Numbered from the stretch's first letter, positions 52,540-60,849 are shown. The stretch: 64,000 bases of DNA from Candidatus Alistipes avicola (GCA_019118565.1 DWYR01000009.1:1-64000), one strand, 5' to 3'. The notes: generated by a model from the letters alone, not told the origin. Numbers and translations are program-made.

Positions 52540-53907
52540 ATGAAAAGAGATGCGATCGATTTAAGTACATTGAATGTTTTTACACTGTTCCGCAAGTATT
52601 TTATCCCGACGCTGTTGGGCATGCTCAGCATTTCGGCCGTGACGGCAATCGATGGAATCTTCGTCGGACATGGAGTCGGCAGCGACGGTATTGCCGCCAT
52701 CAATATCCTTGTCCCGCTGTGGATGCTATTCACGGGAGTCGGCCTGATGGTCGGGGCCGGGTGTTCGGTTGTTACGTCTATTCAGTTGTCGCGCGGAAAG
52801 GAGAAGGTCGCTCGGCTGAACGTGACACAGGCGTTGGTTTTCGTGACCATTGTAGCCCTCATCCCTTCGATCCTGATCATGATCTGTCCCGAAGGCACGG
52901 CCCGTCTCCTCGGTTCCTCCGAACATCTGCTCCCGCTGGTCGTTGAGTATCTGTTGTGGATTGTCCCTTCGTGGGTGTTTCAGATGTGGGTCTCCGTTTC
53001 TCTCTTTATCATCCGCCTGGACGGAGCGCCGAAACTCGCCATGTCATGCAGTGTCGTTACGGCCATAATCAATGCTGTACTGGACTGGCTCTTTATCTTT
53101 CCCTTCGGATGGGGCCTTATGGGGGCCGCTTTCGCAACGTCGATCAGTATCGTAACCGGAAGCCTGATCGCGATCGTTTATCTGCTCTTTTATGCACGAC
53201 GCCTGCGTTTGCAGTGGATCAAATGGAGTCTCAAGAGTTTGCAGCTGTCGCTTCGGAATGTCAACTACCAGTGTCGGATCGGCTCTTCCGCCCTGCTGGG
53301 TGAGGCAACGCTGGCTGTCCTGATGTTTGTCGGCAATCAGGTTTTTATGAAATACTTGGGAGATGACGGAGTCGGGGCGTTCGGAATAGCCTGCTATTAT
53401 GCTCCGTTTGTCTTTATGGTCGGGAATGCCATTGCGCAGTCGGCCCAACCGATCATCAGCTATAATTTCGGACTTGGATACAGGGAGCGTGTCTCCGCTA
53501 CCGTGCGGATCGCCATGATGACGGCGGTCGTTTGCGGTCTGATCGTAACACTCGCTTTTACGATCTATCCTGCGGAGCTGGTCGGTCTCTTCGTTGATCT
53601 CGAAGGGGAAGCCGCCCGTATCGCCGTGGCCGGATTTCCCTATTTCTCGATGGGATTCGTCTTCTTTGTCGTGAACATTGCAGCCATCGGATACTTCCAG
53701 AGCATCGAACAGGTAAAACCGGCAACCTGCTTTGCCTTGTTGCGTGGCTGTGTTTTCCTGGTGCCGAGTTTCCTCCTGTTGCCTCTGCTGTTGGGTGTGA
53801 AAGGAATTTGGCTGGCTCTCTTCCTCTCGGAAATGGCGACCACGATCACTATTGTCATTTATAATATGAGACGTATGAGGGAAGTGCGTCCGCTCGGAAA
53901 GGCCTGA
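52540..53907 (+). CDS. MATE family efflux transporter
   Basis: 455 residues, 12 TM helices. Two MatE halves with the characteristic IPTLLGMLSISAVTAIDGIFVGHGVG N-terminus and ISYNFGLGYRERV mid-region. MATE proteins export cationic drugs, dyes or metabolites using sodium or proton gradients; here the Nqr sodium gradient could serve. The leader with a terminator upstream suggests ligand- or stress-regulated expression. Confidence 0.9.
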   Translation: MKRDAIDLSTLNVFTLFRKYFIPTLLGMLSISAVTAIDGIFVGHGVGSDGIAAINILVPLWMLFTGVGLMVGAGCSVVTSIQLSRGKEKVARLNVTQALVFVTIVALIPSILIMICPEGTARLLGSSEHLLPLVVEYLLWIVPSWVFQMWVSVSLFIIRLDGAPKLAMSCSVVTAIINAVLDWLFIFPFGWGLMGAAFATSISIVTGSLIAIVYLLFYARRLRLQWIKWSLKSLQLSLRNVNYQCRIGSSALLGEATLAVLMFVGNQVFMKYLGDDGVGAFGIACYYAPFVFMVGNAIAQSAQPIISYNFGLGYRERVSATVRIAMMTAVVCGLIVTLAFTIYPAELVGLFVDLEGEAARIAVAGFPYFSMGFVFFVVNIAAIGYFQSIEQVKPATCFALLRGCVFLVPSFLLLPLLLGVKGIWLALFLSEMATTITIVIYNMRRMREVRPLGKA

Positions 53908-53935
53908 ATGTAAAGGATGGATTAATCAACGGGGT

Positions 53936-53969
53936 GGTGTTGTCCAGATTGGGATGACACCATTTTTTT
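53936..53969 (+). terminator. Terminator after MATE gene
   Basis: Stem GGTGTtGTCC / GGATgACACC, followed by AT7. Confidence 0.75.
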
Positions 53970-53974
53970 GCAAG

Positions 53975-54014
53975 AAAAAAGAGAAACCGATCATCTGTCG
54001 ATGACCGGTTTCTC
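53975..54014 (-). terminator. Terminator after tRNA-Lys
   Basis: 14 bp stem GAGAAACCGGTCAT / ATGATCGGTTTCTC on the minus strand (one G-U), then T6. Confidence 0.85.
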
Positions 54015-54020
54015 TTCAGG

Positions 54021-54093
54021 TGATCCCGCTGGGGCTCGAACCCAGGACCCCAACATTAAAAGTGTTGTGCTCTACCGACTGAGCTACGGAATC
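54021..54093 (-). tRNA. tRNA-Lys (TTT anticodon)
   Basis: 73-nt cloverleaf: acceptor GATTCCG / CGGGATC, D arm GCTCAGTCGGTAGAGC, anticodon stem CAACA/TGTTG with loop CTTTTAA (TTT), T arm CTGGG-TTCGAGC-CCCAG. CCA is not fully encoded. Confidence 0.95.
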
Positions 54094-54129
54094 CTCCATT
54101 TCCAATCCGGTATTCCCGTTTTGGTGGTG

Positions 54130-54160
54130 CAAATGTATAGAATATTTTTGTTTTACCAAA
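54130..54160 (-). promoter_or_regulatory. tRNA-Lys promoter
   Basis: Minus strand: TTTG (54160-54157), a 19 bp spacer, TACATTTG (54137-54130). Confidence 0.75.
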
Positions 54161-54221
54161 ATAAAAAAATATTTTTGTGCAAGAAAATTACCGAATATCT
54201 TTTCTTAAATAAGATTCCAAT

Positions 54222-55412
54222 ATGTGTAAAGCTCTGATTATCGGCGCAGGAGGCGTCGGAACCGTAGTGACGCAGAAAATGGCGGCCAACCCCGTCTTTT
54301 CGGACTTGATGCTGGCCAGCCGTACGAAGGCCAAATGTGATGCCATCGCCGCGGCGATAGGTGGTGACCGGGTGAAAACGGCTCAGGTCGATGCGGACGA
54401 TGTAAACGATCTGGTGCGGTTGTTCCGCGAGTTCAAACCCGATATCGTGGTGAACGTGGCGCTGCCTTACCAGGATCTGACCATCATGGATGCCTGCCTG
54501 GAGTGCGGGGTGAACTACCTCGATACGGCGAACTATGAACCCAAGGACGAGGCACACTTCGAATATTCCTGGCAGTGGGCTTATCAGGACCGCTTCAAGG
54601 AGAAGGGACTGACGGCAATCTTGGGCTGCGGTTTCGACCCGGGTGTAACGGCGATCTTTACGGCTTATGCCGCTAAGCACCATTTCGATGAGATCCACTA
54701 TCTGGATATCGTTGACTGCAATGCCGGTAATCACGGTATGGCTTTCGCTACGAACTTCAACCCCGAGATCAATATCCGCGAGGTGACGCAGAAAGGCCGT
54801 TATTACGAGAACGGCAAATGGGTCGTTACGGAGCCTCATGAGATTCACAAGGCGCTGACCTATCCTGAGATCGGTGAGCGCGAGTCCTATGTAATCTACC
54901 ACGAGGAGCTGGAGTCGCTCGTGAAGAACTATCCGACGATTCGCCGTGCCCGTTTCTGGATGACCTTCGGACAGGAGTATCTGACTCACCTGCGCGTTAT
55001 TCAGAACATCGGTATGGCCCGTATCGATCCGATCATGTATAACGGTGTGGAGATCGTTCCGATCCAGTTCCTGAAGGCCGTGCTGCCCGATCCCAAGTCG
55101 CTGGGTGCGAACTATCACGGTATGACCTCGATCGGCTGCCGTATCAAGGGTATCAAGGATGGCAAGGAGCGTACATACTACATCTATAACAACTGCGACC
55201 ACGAGAAGGCATACAAGGAGACCGGTACGCAGGCCGTAAGCTTTACGACGGGTGTTCCTGCCGCTCTGGGTGCTGCGATGTGGGCCAAAGGTTTGTGGCG
55301 CGGTGCCGGTGTGTTCAACGTTGAGGAGTTCGATCCCGATCCCTTCCTGGCCGAGCTTGGTCCGCAGGGACTGCCCTGGGTCGAGAAGTTCGACGTTGAT
55401 CTCGAAGTCTGA
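54222..55412 (+). CDS. Carboxynorspermidine synthase (saccharopine dehydrogenase family)
   Basis: 396 residues. N-terminal Rossmann motif IIGAGGVGTVVTQKM, then the saccharopine-dehydrogenase-like body (ALPYQDLTIMDACLECGVNYLDTANYE; GCGFDPGVTAIF). This family member condenses a diamine with aspartate semialdehyde to a carboxy-polyamine, NADPH-dependent. The assignment rests on family plus the nearby nspC decarboxylase, the next step of the carboxyspermidine route, with fabI on the other strand between them. Whether putrescine or diaminopropane is used cannot be read from sequence. A promoter-like TTTG-N18-TATCTTTT lies at 54174-54203. Confidence 0.85.
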   Translation: MCKALIIGAGGVGTVVTQKMAANPVFSDLMLASRTKAKCDAIAAAIGGDRVKTAQVDADDVNDLVRLFREFKPDIVVNVALPYQDLTIMDACLECGVNYLDTANYEPKDEAHFEYSWQWAYQDRFKEKGLTAILGCGFDPGVTAIFTAYAAKHHFDEIHYLDIVDCNAGNHGMAFATNFNPEINIREVTQKGRYYENGKWVVTEPHEIHKALTYPEIGERESYVIYHEELESLVKNYPTIRRARFWMTFGQEYLTHLRVIQNIGMARIDPIMYNGVEIVPIQFLKAVLPDPKSLGANYHGMTSIGCRIKGIKDGKERTYYIYNNCDHEKAYKETGTQAVSFTTGVPAALGAAMWAKGLWRGAGVFNVEEFDPDPFLAELGPQGLPWVEKFDVDLEV

Positions 55413-55422
55413 TCGATATGAA

Positions 55423-55458
55423 AAGAGCGGGTTGCGAAAGCGATCCGCTTCTTTTTTA
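55423..55458 (+). terminator. Terminator after carboxynorspermidine synthase gene
   Basis: Stem AGAGCGG / CCGCTTCT followed by T6. Confidence 0.6.
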
Positions 55459-55460
55459 TA

Positions 55461-55498
55461 AAAATACCGGACAAGTTCACAACTTGCCCGGTATTTTG
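55461..55498 (-). terminator. Terminator after fabI
   Basis: Long near-perfect inverted repeat AAAATACCGG(a)CAAGTT / AACTTG(c)CCGGTATTTT, with a T-run on the minus strand. Confidence 0.8.
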
Positions 55499-55521
55499 TT
55501 CTCTGTATAGTAAAAGAGCCT

Positions 55522-56391
55522 TTATTCCTTGCCTTCGCCGAAGGGATATTGGTGCTCTTTCACGTCGTTGAAGGCCATTCCCTTTTCGTAGGTGCTCATG
55601 GCGCGCCGGCTCATGCCCATGCTCGAGAAACCGCCGTCGTGGTAGAGGTTCTGCATGGTCACCTTGCGCGTGTAGTCCGAGAAGAGCATCAGCACATAGT
55701 CGGCACACTCTTCGGCGTTGGCATTGCCCAGCGGGGACATGCGGTTGGCGAAGTCCATCAGGTCGCTCATGCCCATTACGCCGTTGCCGGCCGTGGTCGG
55801 GGTGGGTGACTGCGAAACGGTATTGATGCGGATGTGCTTCTCGCGGCCGTAGATGTAGCCGAAGCTGCGGGCGATCGACTCGAGCAGCGCCTTCGCATCG
55901 GCCATGTCGTTGTAACCGTAGAGGGTGCGGTGCGCGGCGATGTAGCTCAGCGCTACGATCGATCCCCACTCGTTCAGGGCATCCTTCTTGCGGGCTACCT
56001 GAATGACCTTGTGGAACGAGATGGCCGAGATATCGAGCGTGCGGGCCAGGTAGTCGTAATCCAGATCGTCGTAGGTGCGTCCCTTGCGCACGTTGAGCGA
56101 CATGCCGATCGAGTGGAGGATGAAGTCGAACTTGCCGCCGAAATGCTCCATTGTCTTGTCGATCAGATTCTCCAGATCTTCGACCGAGGTGGCGTCGGCC
56201 GGAACGACGATCGTGTGGCACTTTTCGGCCAGCTGGTTGATCTCGCCCATGCGGATCGAGACGGGGGTGTTCGTCAGCACGATCTCAGCCCCCTCGGCCA
56301 CGGCCCGCTCGGCCACTTTCCATGCGATCGAGTGCTCGTTGAGCGCTCCGAATATCAAACCCTTCTTGCCTTTCAATAAATTACAAGCCAT
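55522..56391 (-). CDS. fabI: Enoyl-[acyl-carrier-protein] reductase (NADH)
   Basis: 289 residues, SDR. Last reduction of each fatty-acid elongation cycle. GLIFGALNEHSIAWKVAE gives the FabI cofactor loop, HSIGMS the substrate-side strand, and Y-N-D-M-A-D-A-K the FabI Tyr-x6-Lys catalytic pair. The tail (YEKGMAFNDVKEHQYPFG) is longer than E. coli FabI. Expression starts from a -7 box about 185 bp upstream, giving an unusually long leader. Confidence 0.95.
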   Translation of the reverse strand: MACNLLKGKKGLIFGALNEHSIAWKVAERAVAEGAEIVLTNTPVSIRMGEINQLAEKCHTIVVPADATSVEDLENLIDKTMEHFGGKFDFILHSIGMSLNVRKGRTYDDLDYDYLARTLDISAISFHKVIQVARKKDALNEWGSIVALSYIAAHRTLYGYNDMADAKALLESIARSFGYIYGREKHIRINTVSQSPTPTTAGNGVMGMSDLMDFANRMSPLGNANAEECADYVLMLFSDYTRKVTMQNLYHDGGFSSMGMSRRAMSTYEKGMAFNDVKEHQYPFGEGKE

Positions 56392-56431
56392 AGTTTTCTT
56401 CTTTTTAGGGGAGCGGAACTCCCGATGGCCG

Positions 56432-56459
56432 CTCGATTCGAGACAGCGCTCGATTCGAG
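56432..56459. repeat. Tandem 11-bp palindromes in fabI leader
   Basis: Two copies of CTCGATTCGAG (56432-56442 and 56449-56459), 17 bp apart, each self-complementary, between the fabI -7 box and its ATG. The repeat unit is about 17 bp (GCTCGATTCGAGAYAGC). Confidence 0.75.
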
Positions 56460-56576
56460 ATAGCCGTGGGCGCGCATGGCAATGCGACAGCTCCGCCCGG
56501 TGTTAATCTTTTTTCGGTTGGGAAAGAGGCGCCGGGAGCGCTCCTTTCCGGGGTTTCGGATGATACCCTCCGGGGG

Positions 56577-56584
56577 CAAAGATA
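56577..56584 (-). promoter_or_regulatory. -7 box of fabI
   Basis: TATCTTTG on the minus strand, exact consensus, about 185 bp before the fabI ATG. The gap 56392-56780 is otherwise non-coding. Confidence 0.55.
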
Positions 56585-56749
56585 CGAAAATAAATCGGGT
56601 TGGTGCTCCACCTTCGATTCCGGATAAAAACGAGGGGGCGAGAAGAGGGGCTATCTGTCCTCCCGCCAACTCTTTCGGGCGACGTCTGCCATCCGCATCG
56701 GATGCAAGAGTTTCTCTTGAAAAGAGGCGGATATTTCCCATATTTTGTT

Positions 56750-56757
56750 TATTTTTG
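56750..56757 (+). promoter_or_regulatory. -7 box of nspC operon
   Basis: TATTTTTG, exact consensus, 23 bp before the ATG at 56781. It excludes the track start at 56745. Confidence 0.55.
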
Positions 56758-56780
56758 CACTGCTTTTTATTCGGAAAACC

Positions 56781-57911
56781 ATGATCGATTTTCAAAAGAT
56801 ACCCTCTCCGTGTTACGTTCTGGACGAGGAGCTGCTCGAAAACAACCTGCGGGTGATCGACCGCGTCCGCCGGGAGAGCGGCGCCGAGATCATCGTGGCC
56901 CTGAAGGCCTGCGCTATGTGGAGCATCTTCCCCGAACTGGCCCGCCATTCGGATGGTGCGACGGCTTCGTCGGCCGCCGAGGCACGTCTGGTATTCGAGG
57001 AGTACGGGGCTCCGGCCCATACCTATGCCCCCGTCTATACGGATCGCAACATCGAGGAGATTCTGCGCTGCAGCGACCACATCACCTTTAACTCCCTCGC
57101 TCAGTTCGAGCGGTTCGGCCCGATGGCCCTGCTGCGGGGAATCTCGTGCGGCCTGCGGATCAATCCCGAATATTCGCCCGTGGAGACCGACCTTTACAAT
57201 CCGGCCATCCCGGGGTCGCGGCTGGGTATCGTCGCCGATCAGCTCAAGGAGTTGCCGGCCGGTATCGACGGCCTGCACTTTCATGTGTTGTGCGAATCGC
57301 GTCCGCAGCATCTGCGTCTTGCGCTTGAAGCGGTCGAAAAACGTTTCGGCCGGTTCCTCGACCGGATCAAGTGGCTCAATATGGGCGGCGGCCATCTGAT
57401 GACCCACAAGGATTACGATTGCGATGAGCTGATCGCTATCCTGCGCGACTTCAAACAGCGTCATCCCTCCCTGCGCTTGATTCTCGAGCCGGGCAGTGCC
57501 TTTACCTGGCGGACGGGCTATCTGGTTTCGACGGTCGAGGATATTGTCGAGAACGGGGGTGTGCATACGGCGATGCTCGACGTTTCGTTCGCCTGCCATA
57601 TGCCCGACTGTCTGGAGATGCCCTATAAACCGGCTATTCTGGGTGCGCACGATCCGCAACCAGGTGAGACAAACTGGCGCATGGGCGGTAACAGCTGCCT
57701 TGCCGGCGACTATTATGGCGACTGGGCTTTCGATCGCGAACCGAAGGTAGGCGATCGGATCGTTTTCGAGGATATGATTCACTACACGATGGTCAAGACG
57801 ACGATGTTCAACGGAGTGGCGCATCCCTCGATTGCAATTGCCCGCAAGAGTGGAAAAGTAGATATTATCAAAGAGTTCGGCTACGAGGATTTCAAATCGC
57901 GTATGTCGTAA
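56781..57911 (+). CDS. nspC: Carboxynorspermidine decarboxylase
   Basis: 376 residues, PLP-dependent alanine-racemase-fold decarboxylase. SPCYVLDEELLENNLRVI and the PLP Lys in VALKACAMWS at the N-terminus, HFHVLCES and MGGGHLMTHKDYD mid-protein, and GNSCLAGDYYGDW near the C-terminus with the catalytic Cys. It decarboxylates carboxy(nor)spermidine, completing the pathway begun by the gene at 54222. The next gene starts 24 bp later. Confidence 0.93.
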   Translation: MIDFQKIPSPCYVLDEELLENNLRVIDRVRRESGAEIIVALKACAMWSIFPELARHSDGATASSAAEARLVFEEYGAPAHTYAPVYTDRNIEEILRCSDHITFNSLAQFERFGPMALLRGISCGLRINPEYSPVETDLYNPAIPGSRLGIVADQLKELPAGIDGLHFHVLCESRPQHLRLALEAVEKRFGRFLDRIKWLNMGGGHLMTHKDYDCDELIAILRDFKQRHPSLRLILEPGSAFTWRTGYLVSTVEDIVENGGVHTAMLDVSFACHMPDCLEMPYKPAILGAHDPQPGETNWRMGGNSCLAGDYYGDWAFDREPKVGDRIVFEDMIHYTMVKTTMFNGVAHPSIAIARKSGKVDIIKEFGYEDFKSRMS

Positions 57912-57935
57912 CCTTAACCCTATACTGCAATTTCA

Positions 57936-59228
57936 ATGAAAGATTTTACACCTACCGCCTATACGTTGGTTTCGGTCGCTACTGGCCGCGAATTCGACGA
58001 TGAGGGCTGGCTCCTGGATGACAAACAGAGCGAAAAACCGACGTTGATCCGTACCCGGTATGCTTGCAAACAGCTCGATGTGAAACCGGAAGAGTATGGT
58101 ATTTACCGATTTGCAGACTGGCTGCCCATACGCCGTATGTTGCATGGGTCGAGTGCCCCGGTAACCTACAAGAGCCAGGGGCTGGCTTCGCATCTCGGAC
58201 TGGAGAATCTCTACATTACGTTCAATGGATATTTCCCGGCTATCGGGGCGAACATGACGACCTGTTCGTTCAAGGAGACGGAGGCATACAGTGTCTGCGC
58301 CCGGGTGAATGAGGAGGAGAGACGTATCCTGGTCGTTGCTTCGGCCGGAAATACGGCGCGTGCTTTCGCCAAGGTATGTTCCGAGAACCATATTCCGCTG
58401 CTGCTTTCGGTCCCGGCCGACAATCTGGATGCGCTGTGGTTCGAAGAGCCGCTTGATCCGTGTGTGAAACTGATCTGTGCCGAGAAGGGTGGCGACTATT
58501 TCGATGCCATTCATTTGAGCAACCTGGCTCTTCGCAGCGACCGTTTTTATCCCGAAGGCGGAGCCAAAAACGTCGCTCGTCGCGACGGTATGGGAACAAC
58601 CGTCCTTTCGGCCGCAACGACCATTGGCCGTATTCCGGACTACTATTTCCAGGCGGTCGGCAGCGGTACCGGAGCCATTGCTGCGTGGGAGGCCAATATG
58701 CGTCTGATCGAGGATGGCCGCTACGGGTCGAATTTGATGAAACTGATGGTTTCGCAGAATGCTCCCTTTGTGCCGATGCACGATGCGTGGCGGGTGGATT
58801 CGCGAGAGATGCTTCCGTACGACGAGGACAAGGCTCGCCGTGACGTGGAGATTATCGATGCGAAGGTGCTTTCGAACCGCAAGCCCCCCTATGGTTTGGC
58901 CGGCGGACTGTATGACGCGCTCAAGGCAACCGGAGGTGAGATGCTCGTAGCGACGAATGCGCAGGGCAGCAAGGCGCGTCGTTTGTTCCTCGATCTGGAG
59001 GGGGTGGATCTGCATCCGGCAGCCGGAATTGCAGTCGCATCGCTTATCAAGGCAGTCGGTGAGGGGAAAATTGACAAGGATGCCGTGGTGATGCTCAACA
59101 TTACGGGTGGTGGAGAGCAGCTCTTCAAGAAGGACAAGACGCTGTGGTATCTGAAACCGGATCACATTTTCCCGCTCAATCCGAATCCGGAAGAGGTTAT
59201 TCGGAAAGTAGAGTCGATGTTCGCTTAA
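57936..59228 (+). CDS. Cysteate synthase-like PLP enzyme (threonine synthase superfamily)
   Basis: 430 residues. A PLP fold-type II enzyme. The probable PLP Lys is in MTTCSFKETEAY, with SAGNTARAFA as the phosphate/substrate loop, GGAKNVARRDGMGTTV and AVGSGTGAIAAWEA. It lacks the DGGLYMP-type N-terminus of ordinary Bacteroidetes threonine synthase. It fits my recollection of cysteate synthases, which make L-cysteate from phosphoserine and sulfite for sulfonolipid (capnine/sulfobacin) headgroups, a hallmark of Alistipes. Threonine synthase is the alternative. It is cotranscribed with nspC and followed by a strong terminator. Confidence 0.72.
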   Translation: MKDFTPTAYTLVSVATGREFDDEGWLLDDKQSEKPTLIRTRYACKQLDVKPEEYGIYRFADWLPIRRMLHGSSAPVTYKSQGLASHLGLENLYITFNGYFPAIGANMTTCSFKETEAYSVCARVNEEERRILVVASAGNTARAFAKVCSENHIPLLLSVPADNLDALWFEEPLDPCVKLICAEKGGDYFDAIHLSNLALRSDRFYPEGGAKNVARRDGMGTTVLSAATTIGRIPDYYFQAVGSGTGAIAAWEANMRLIEDGRYGSNLMKLMVSQNAPFVPMHDAWRVDSREMLPYDEDKARRDVEIIDAKVLSNRKPPYGLAGGLYDALKATGGEMLVATNAQGSKARRLFLDLEGVDLHPAAGIAVASLIKAVGEGKIDKDAVVMLNITGGGEQLFKKDKTLWYLKPDHIFPLNPNPEEVIRKVESMFA

Positions 59229-59247
59229 CAGCGGGGCCGAAACATAG

Positions 59248-59292
59248 CAAGAGGCGGTCGTACGGAATAGTACGATCGCCTCTTGTCTTTTG
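59248..59292 (+). terminator. Terminator after the nspC-cysteate synthase unit
   Basis: 16 bp stem CAAGAGGCGGTCGTAC / GTACGATCGCCTCTTG (one G-U) followed by TCTTTT. Confidence 0.9.
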
Positions 59293-59484
59293 TCCTTGTT
59301 GTGATTTGATAAATGTGTCGGTTGTTGGGGAGTATTGCGTCTGAAATAGTATCGTTCCATATTTGAAAAACGTATCAATAAATAGGCTGTCCCACCGTGG
59401 GGTAAACGGAATTTGTTGGATGTTTTAGGAGATTGGCTTTCTTTTTGTAGAAGAGATTTCAAATATTTTTCAAAAAAATATCAT

Positions 59485-59742
59485 ATGGATGAGAGATTAA
59501 AACAGGATAAGGCCCGCCTGAAGGAGGACTTGTCAGAGACGGCGCGTCACATCAAGGAAAATTTGGCGGATCGTGCCGATGAGGTAAAAAACAACCTGAA
59601 CGATGCGGTCGATCAAATAAAGCAGACGGCTGCTGAAAAGGCAGCCCTGTTGAAAGAGCAGGCTAAAGAACAGGCCGGAAAGGCACTCGACAAGACTCGC
59701 GAGTTGGTTGATAAGGCTTCTGAGCAGGTGAAAAAGTGGTAG
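59485..59742 (+). CDS. Small amphipathic-helix (LEA/YtxH-like) protein
   Basis: 85 residues from the ATG at 59485; the track start at 59413 adds a non-matching N-terminus. Almost wholly heptad-like helix rich in Lys, Glu and Ala (LKEDLSETARHIKENLADRADEV, AKEQAGKALDKTRELV), like LEA-type or YtxH-like stress proteins. No TM or signal. Function unknown; it may bind membranes or protect proteins. A terminator follows. Confidence 0.65.
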   Translation: MDERLKQDKARLKEDLSETARHIKENLADRADEVKNNLNDAVDQIKQTAAEKAALLKEQAKEQAGKALDKTRELVDKASEQVKKW

Positions 59743-59787
59743 AGAGCCATTAATAGGATCGATTTTGTCGATTGGACTGATTCCAAA

Positions 59788-59821
59788 ACATCCGGATCTA
59801 TGATAGATCCGGATGTTTTTG
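59788..59821 (+). terminator. Terminator after small helix protein
   Basis: 12 bp stem ACATCCGGATCT / AGATCCGGATGT with a 5-nt loop and T5. Confidence 0.85.
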
Positions 59822-59913
59822 TTTGTCTACCTGGCCGGATTTTCAGTCGGAGCCGTTTCCCGGACTATATTTACCTCTTGCGAGGCAATGTCGCCTCTTT
59901 TAAAATCAATATT

Positions 59914-60561
59914 ATGGTAATAGGTTATTTGCGAGTCAGTACGGGGAAACAACACCCGGCCAATCAACAGGATGAAATCAAGCGTTTTGCATCAAGTCAG
60001 AACTGGACGATTGACGCGTGGGTTACGGAGATCGTCAGTGGAAAGAAAAGTGAACGAGACCGTAAGCTGGGGGCTTTACTGCGGCGGATGAAGCGTGGGG
60101 ATACGCTTGTCGTGACGGAAATATCGCGATTGAGCCGTACCCTTACGGATGTAATGGCGATTATGGGAAAATGCTTGAAGAAGGGGATTAACCTCTATAC
60201 GACCAAAGAGGGGTATACGTTCGACAATTCGATCAACAGCAAGGTGCTGTGCTTTGCATTCGGATTGGTTGCCGAGATCGAACGAAATCTGATCTCGATG
60301 CGCACGAAAGAGGCCCTGGCATTGCGTAAGGCCGAGGGGATGGTGTTGGGACGCCGAAAAGGAAGCTATACCAAATATAACATATTGGTGGATAATCGGC
60401 ATGTTGTTATTCAGATGTTGAATCAGAACAAGTCGATCAATGATATTTGCAAATATTTTTCCCTTTCGCGGGATACGTTCGATAAGTTTCGGAAGAGTTA
60501 TCCGTCTATTCAGCAGGCTGTTGCAAAGAAAGAAATGCGAAGAATGAACGGAAGACAATGA
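59914..60561 (+). CDS. Mpi-family serine site-specific recombinase (DNA invertase)
   Basis: 215 residues from the ATG at 59914; the track start is upstream read-through. N-terminal resolvase/invertase domain with the nucleophilic Ser in GYLRVSTGKQ and the catalytic Arg pair in EISRLSRTL, then a long E helix (FGLVAEIERNLISMRTKEALALRKAEG) and a C-terminal HTH. This matches the Bacteroides Mpi-type invertases that flip promoters of surface loci. Downstream lies a fimbrial operon behind a reverse-facing promoter, its likely target. A -7-like TATATTTA (59866-59873) and a hairpin with T4 (59882-59901) precede it. Confidence 0.9.
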   Translation: MVIGYLRVSTGKQHPANQQDEIKRFASSQNWTIDAWVTEIVSGKKSERDRKLGALLRRMKRGDTLVVTEISRLSRTLTDVMAIMGKCLKKGINLYTTKEGYTFDNSINSKVLCFAFGLVAEIERNLISMRTKEALALRKAEGMVLGRRKGSYTKYNILVDNRHVVIQMLNQNKSINDICKYFSLSRDTFDKFRKSYPSIQQAVAKKEMRRMNGRQ

Positions 60562-60584
60562 AATGGAAGCGCATTTTTCTCTCG

Positions 60585-60625
60585 AAAAACAGAGCCCCGC
60601 CCATCCGGGATGGGCTCCCTGTTTT
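60585..60625 (+). terminator. Terminator after invertase gene
   Basis: Inverted repeat AAAACAGaGCCC / GGGCtcCCTGTTTT around a GC-rich loop. Confidence 0.7.
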
Positions 60626-60795
60626 AAAGTTGGTTTATTCCTTCAAATATATACAATATTTATATATAATCCAAATTATAGTGTGACTTTATTCCTCTAC
60701 CATTGTCCAGACGCATCAGAAGCGCATTTTTACCATATCATCCTCTTTTTTATATCCTACTTTAATCATACAACCTATTAAAACCAACGTCATAA
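60622..60795. promoter_or_regulatory. Candidate invertible promoter, OFF orientation
   Basis: On the minus strand TTTG (60675-60672), a 20 bp spacer and TATATTTG (60651-60644) form a full-consensus promoter that reads back toward the invertase gene, with no gene to drive. Flanking it are TTTTAAAGTTGGTTT (60622-60636) and AAACCAACGTCATAA (60781-60795), inverted with 12 of 15 matches including an 8-bp perfect core. Inverting 60637-60780 would put the promoter at about 60766 facing the fimbrial operon. I find no good forward promoter for that operon as sequenced. Confidence 0.55.
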
Positions 60796-60802
60796 TCCGA
60801 TA

Positions 60803-60847
60803 GGATAGAGTATAACAACCTGTAAAATAGCAGGTTGGCTCTATTCC
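60803..60847 (+). other. Extended hairpin in leader of fimbrial operon
   Basis: CAACCTG / CAGGTTG (60816-60822, 60831-60837) nested within GGATAGAG / CTCTATTCC, ending 2 bp before the ATG at 60850. It could limit translation or be part of a recombination or regulatory site. Confidence 0.55.
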
Positions 60848-60849
60848 GG

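Noticed and set aside
56432-56459. Tandem palindromes as a CRISPR-like array
   Set aside because: Only two short copies with a 6-bp interval between them; no spacers or cas genes.
57933-59462. 509-aa minus-strand ORF
   Set aside because: Antisense shadow of the cysteate synthase-like gene.
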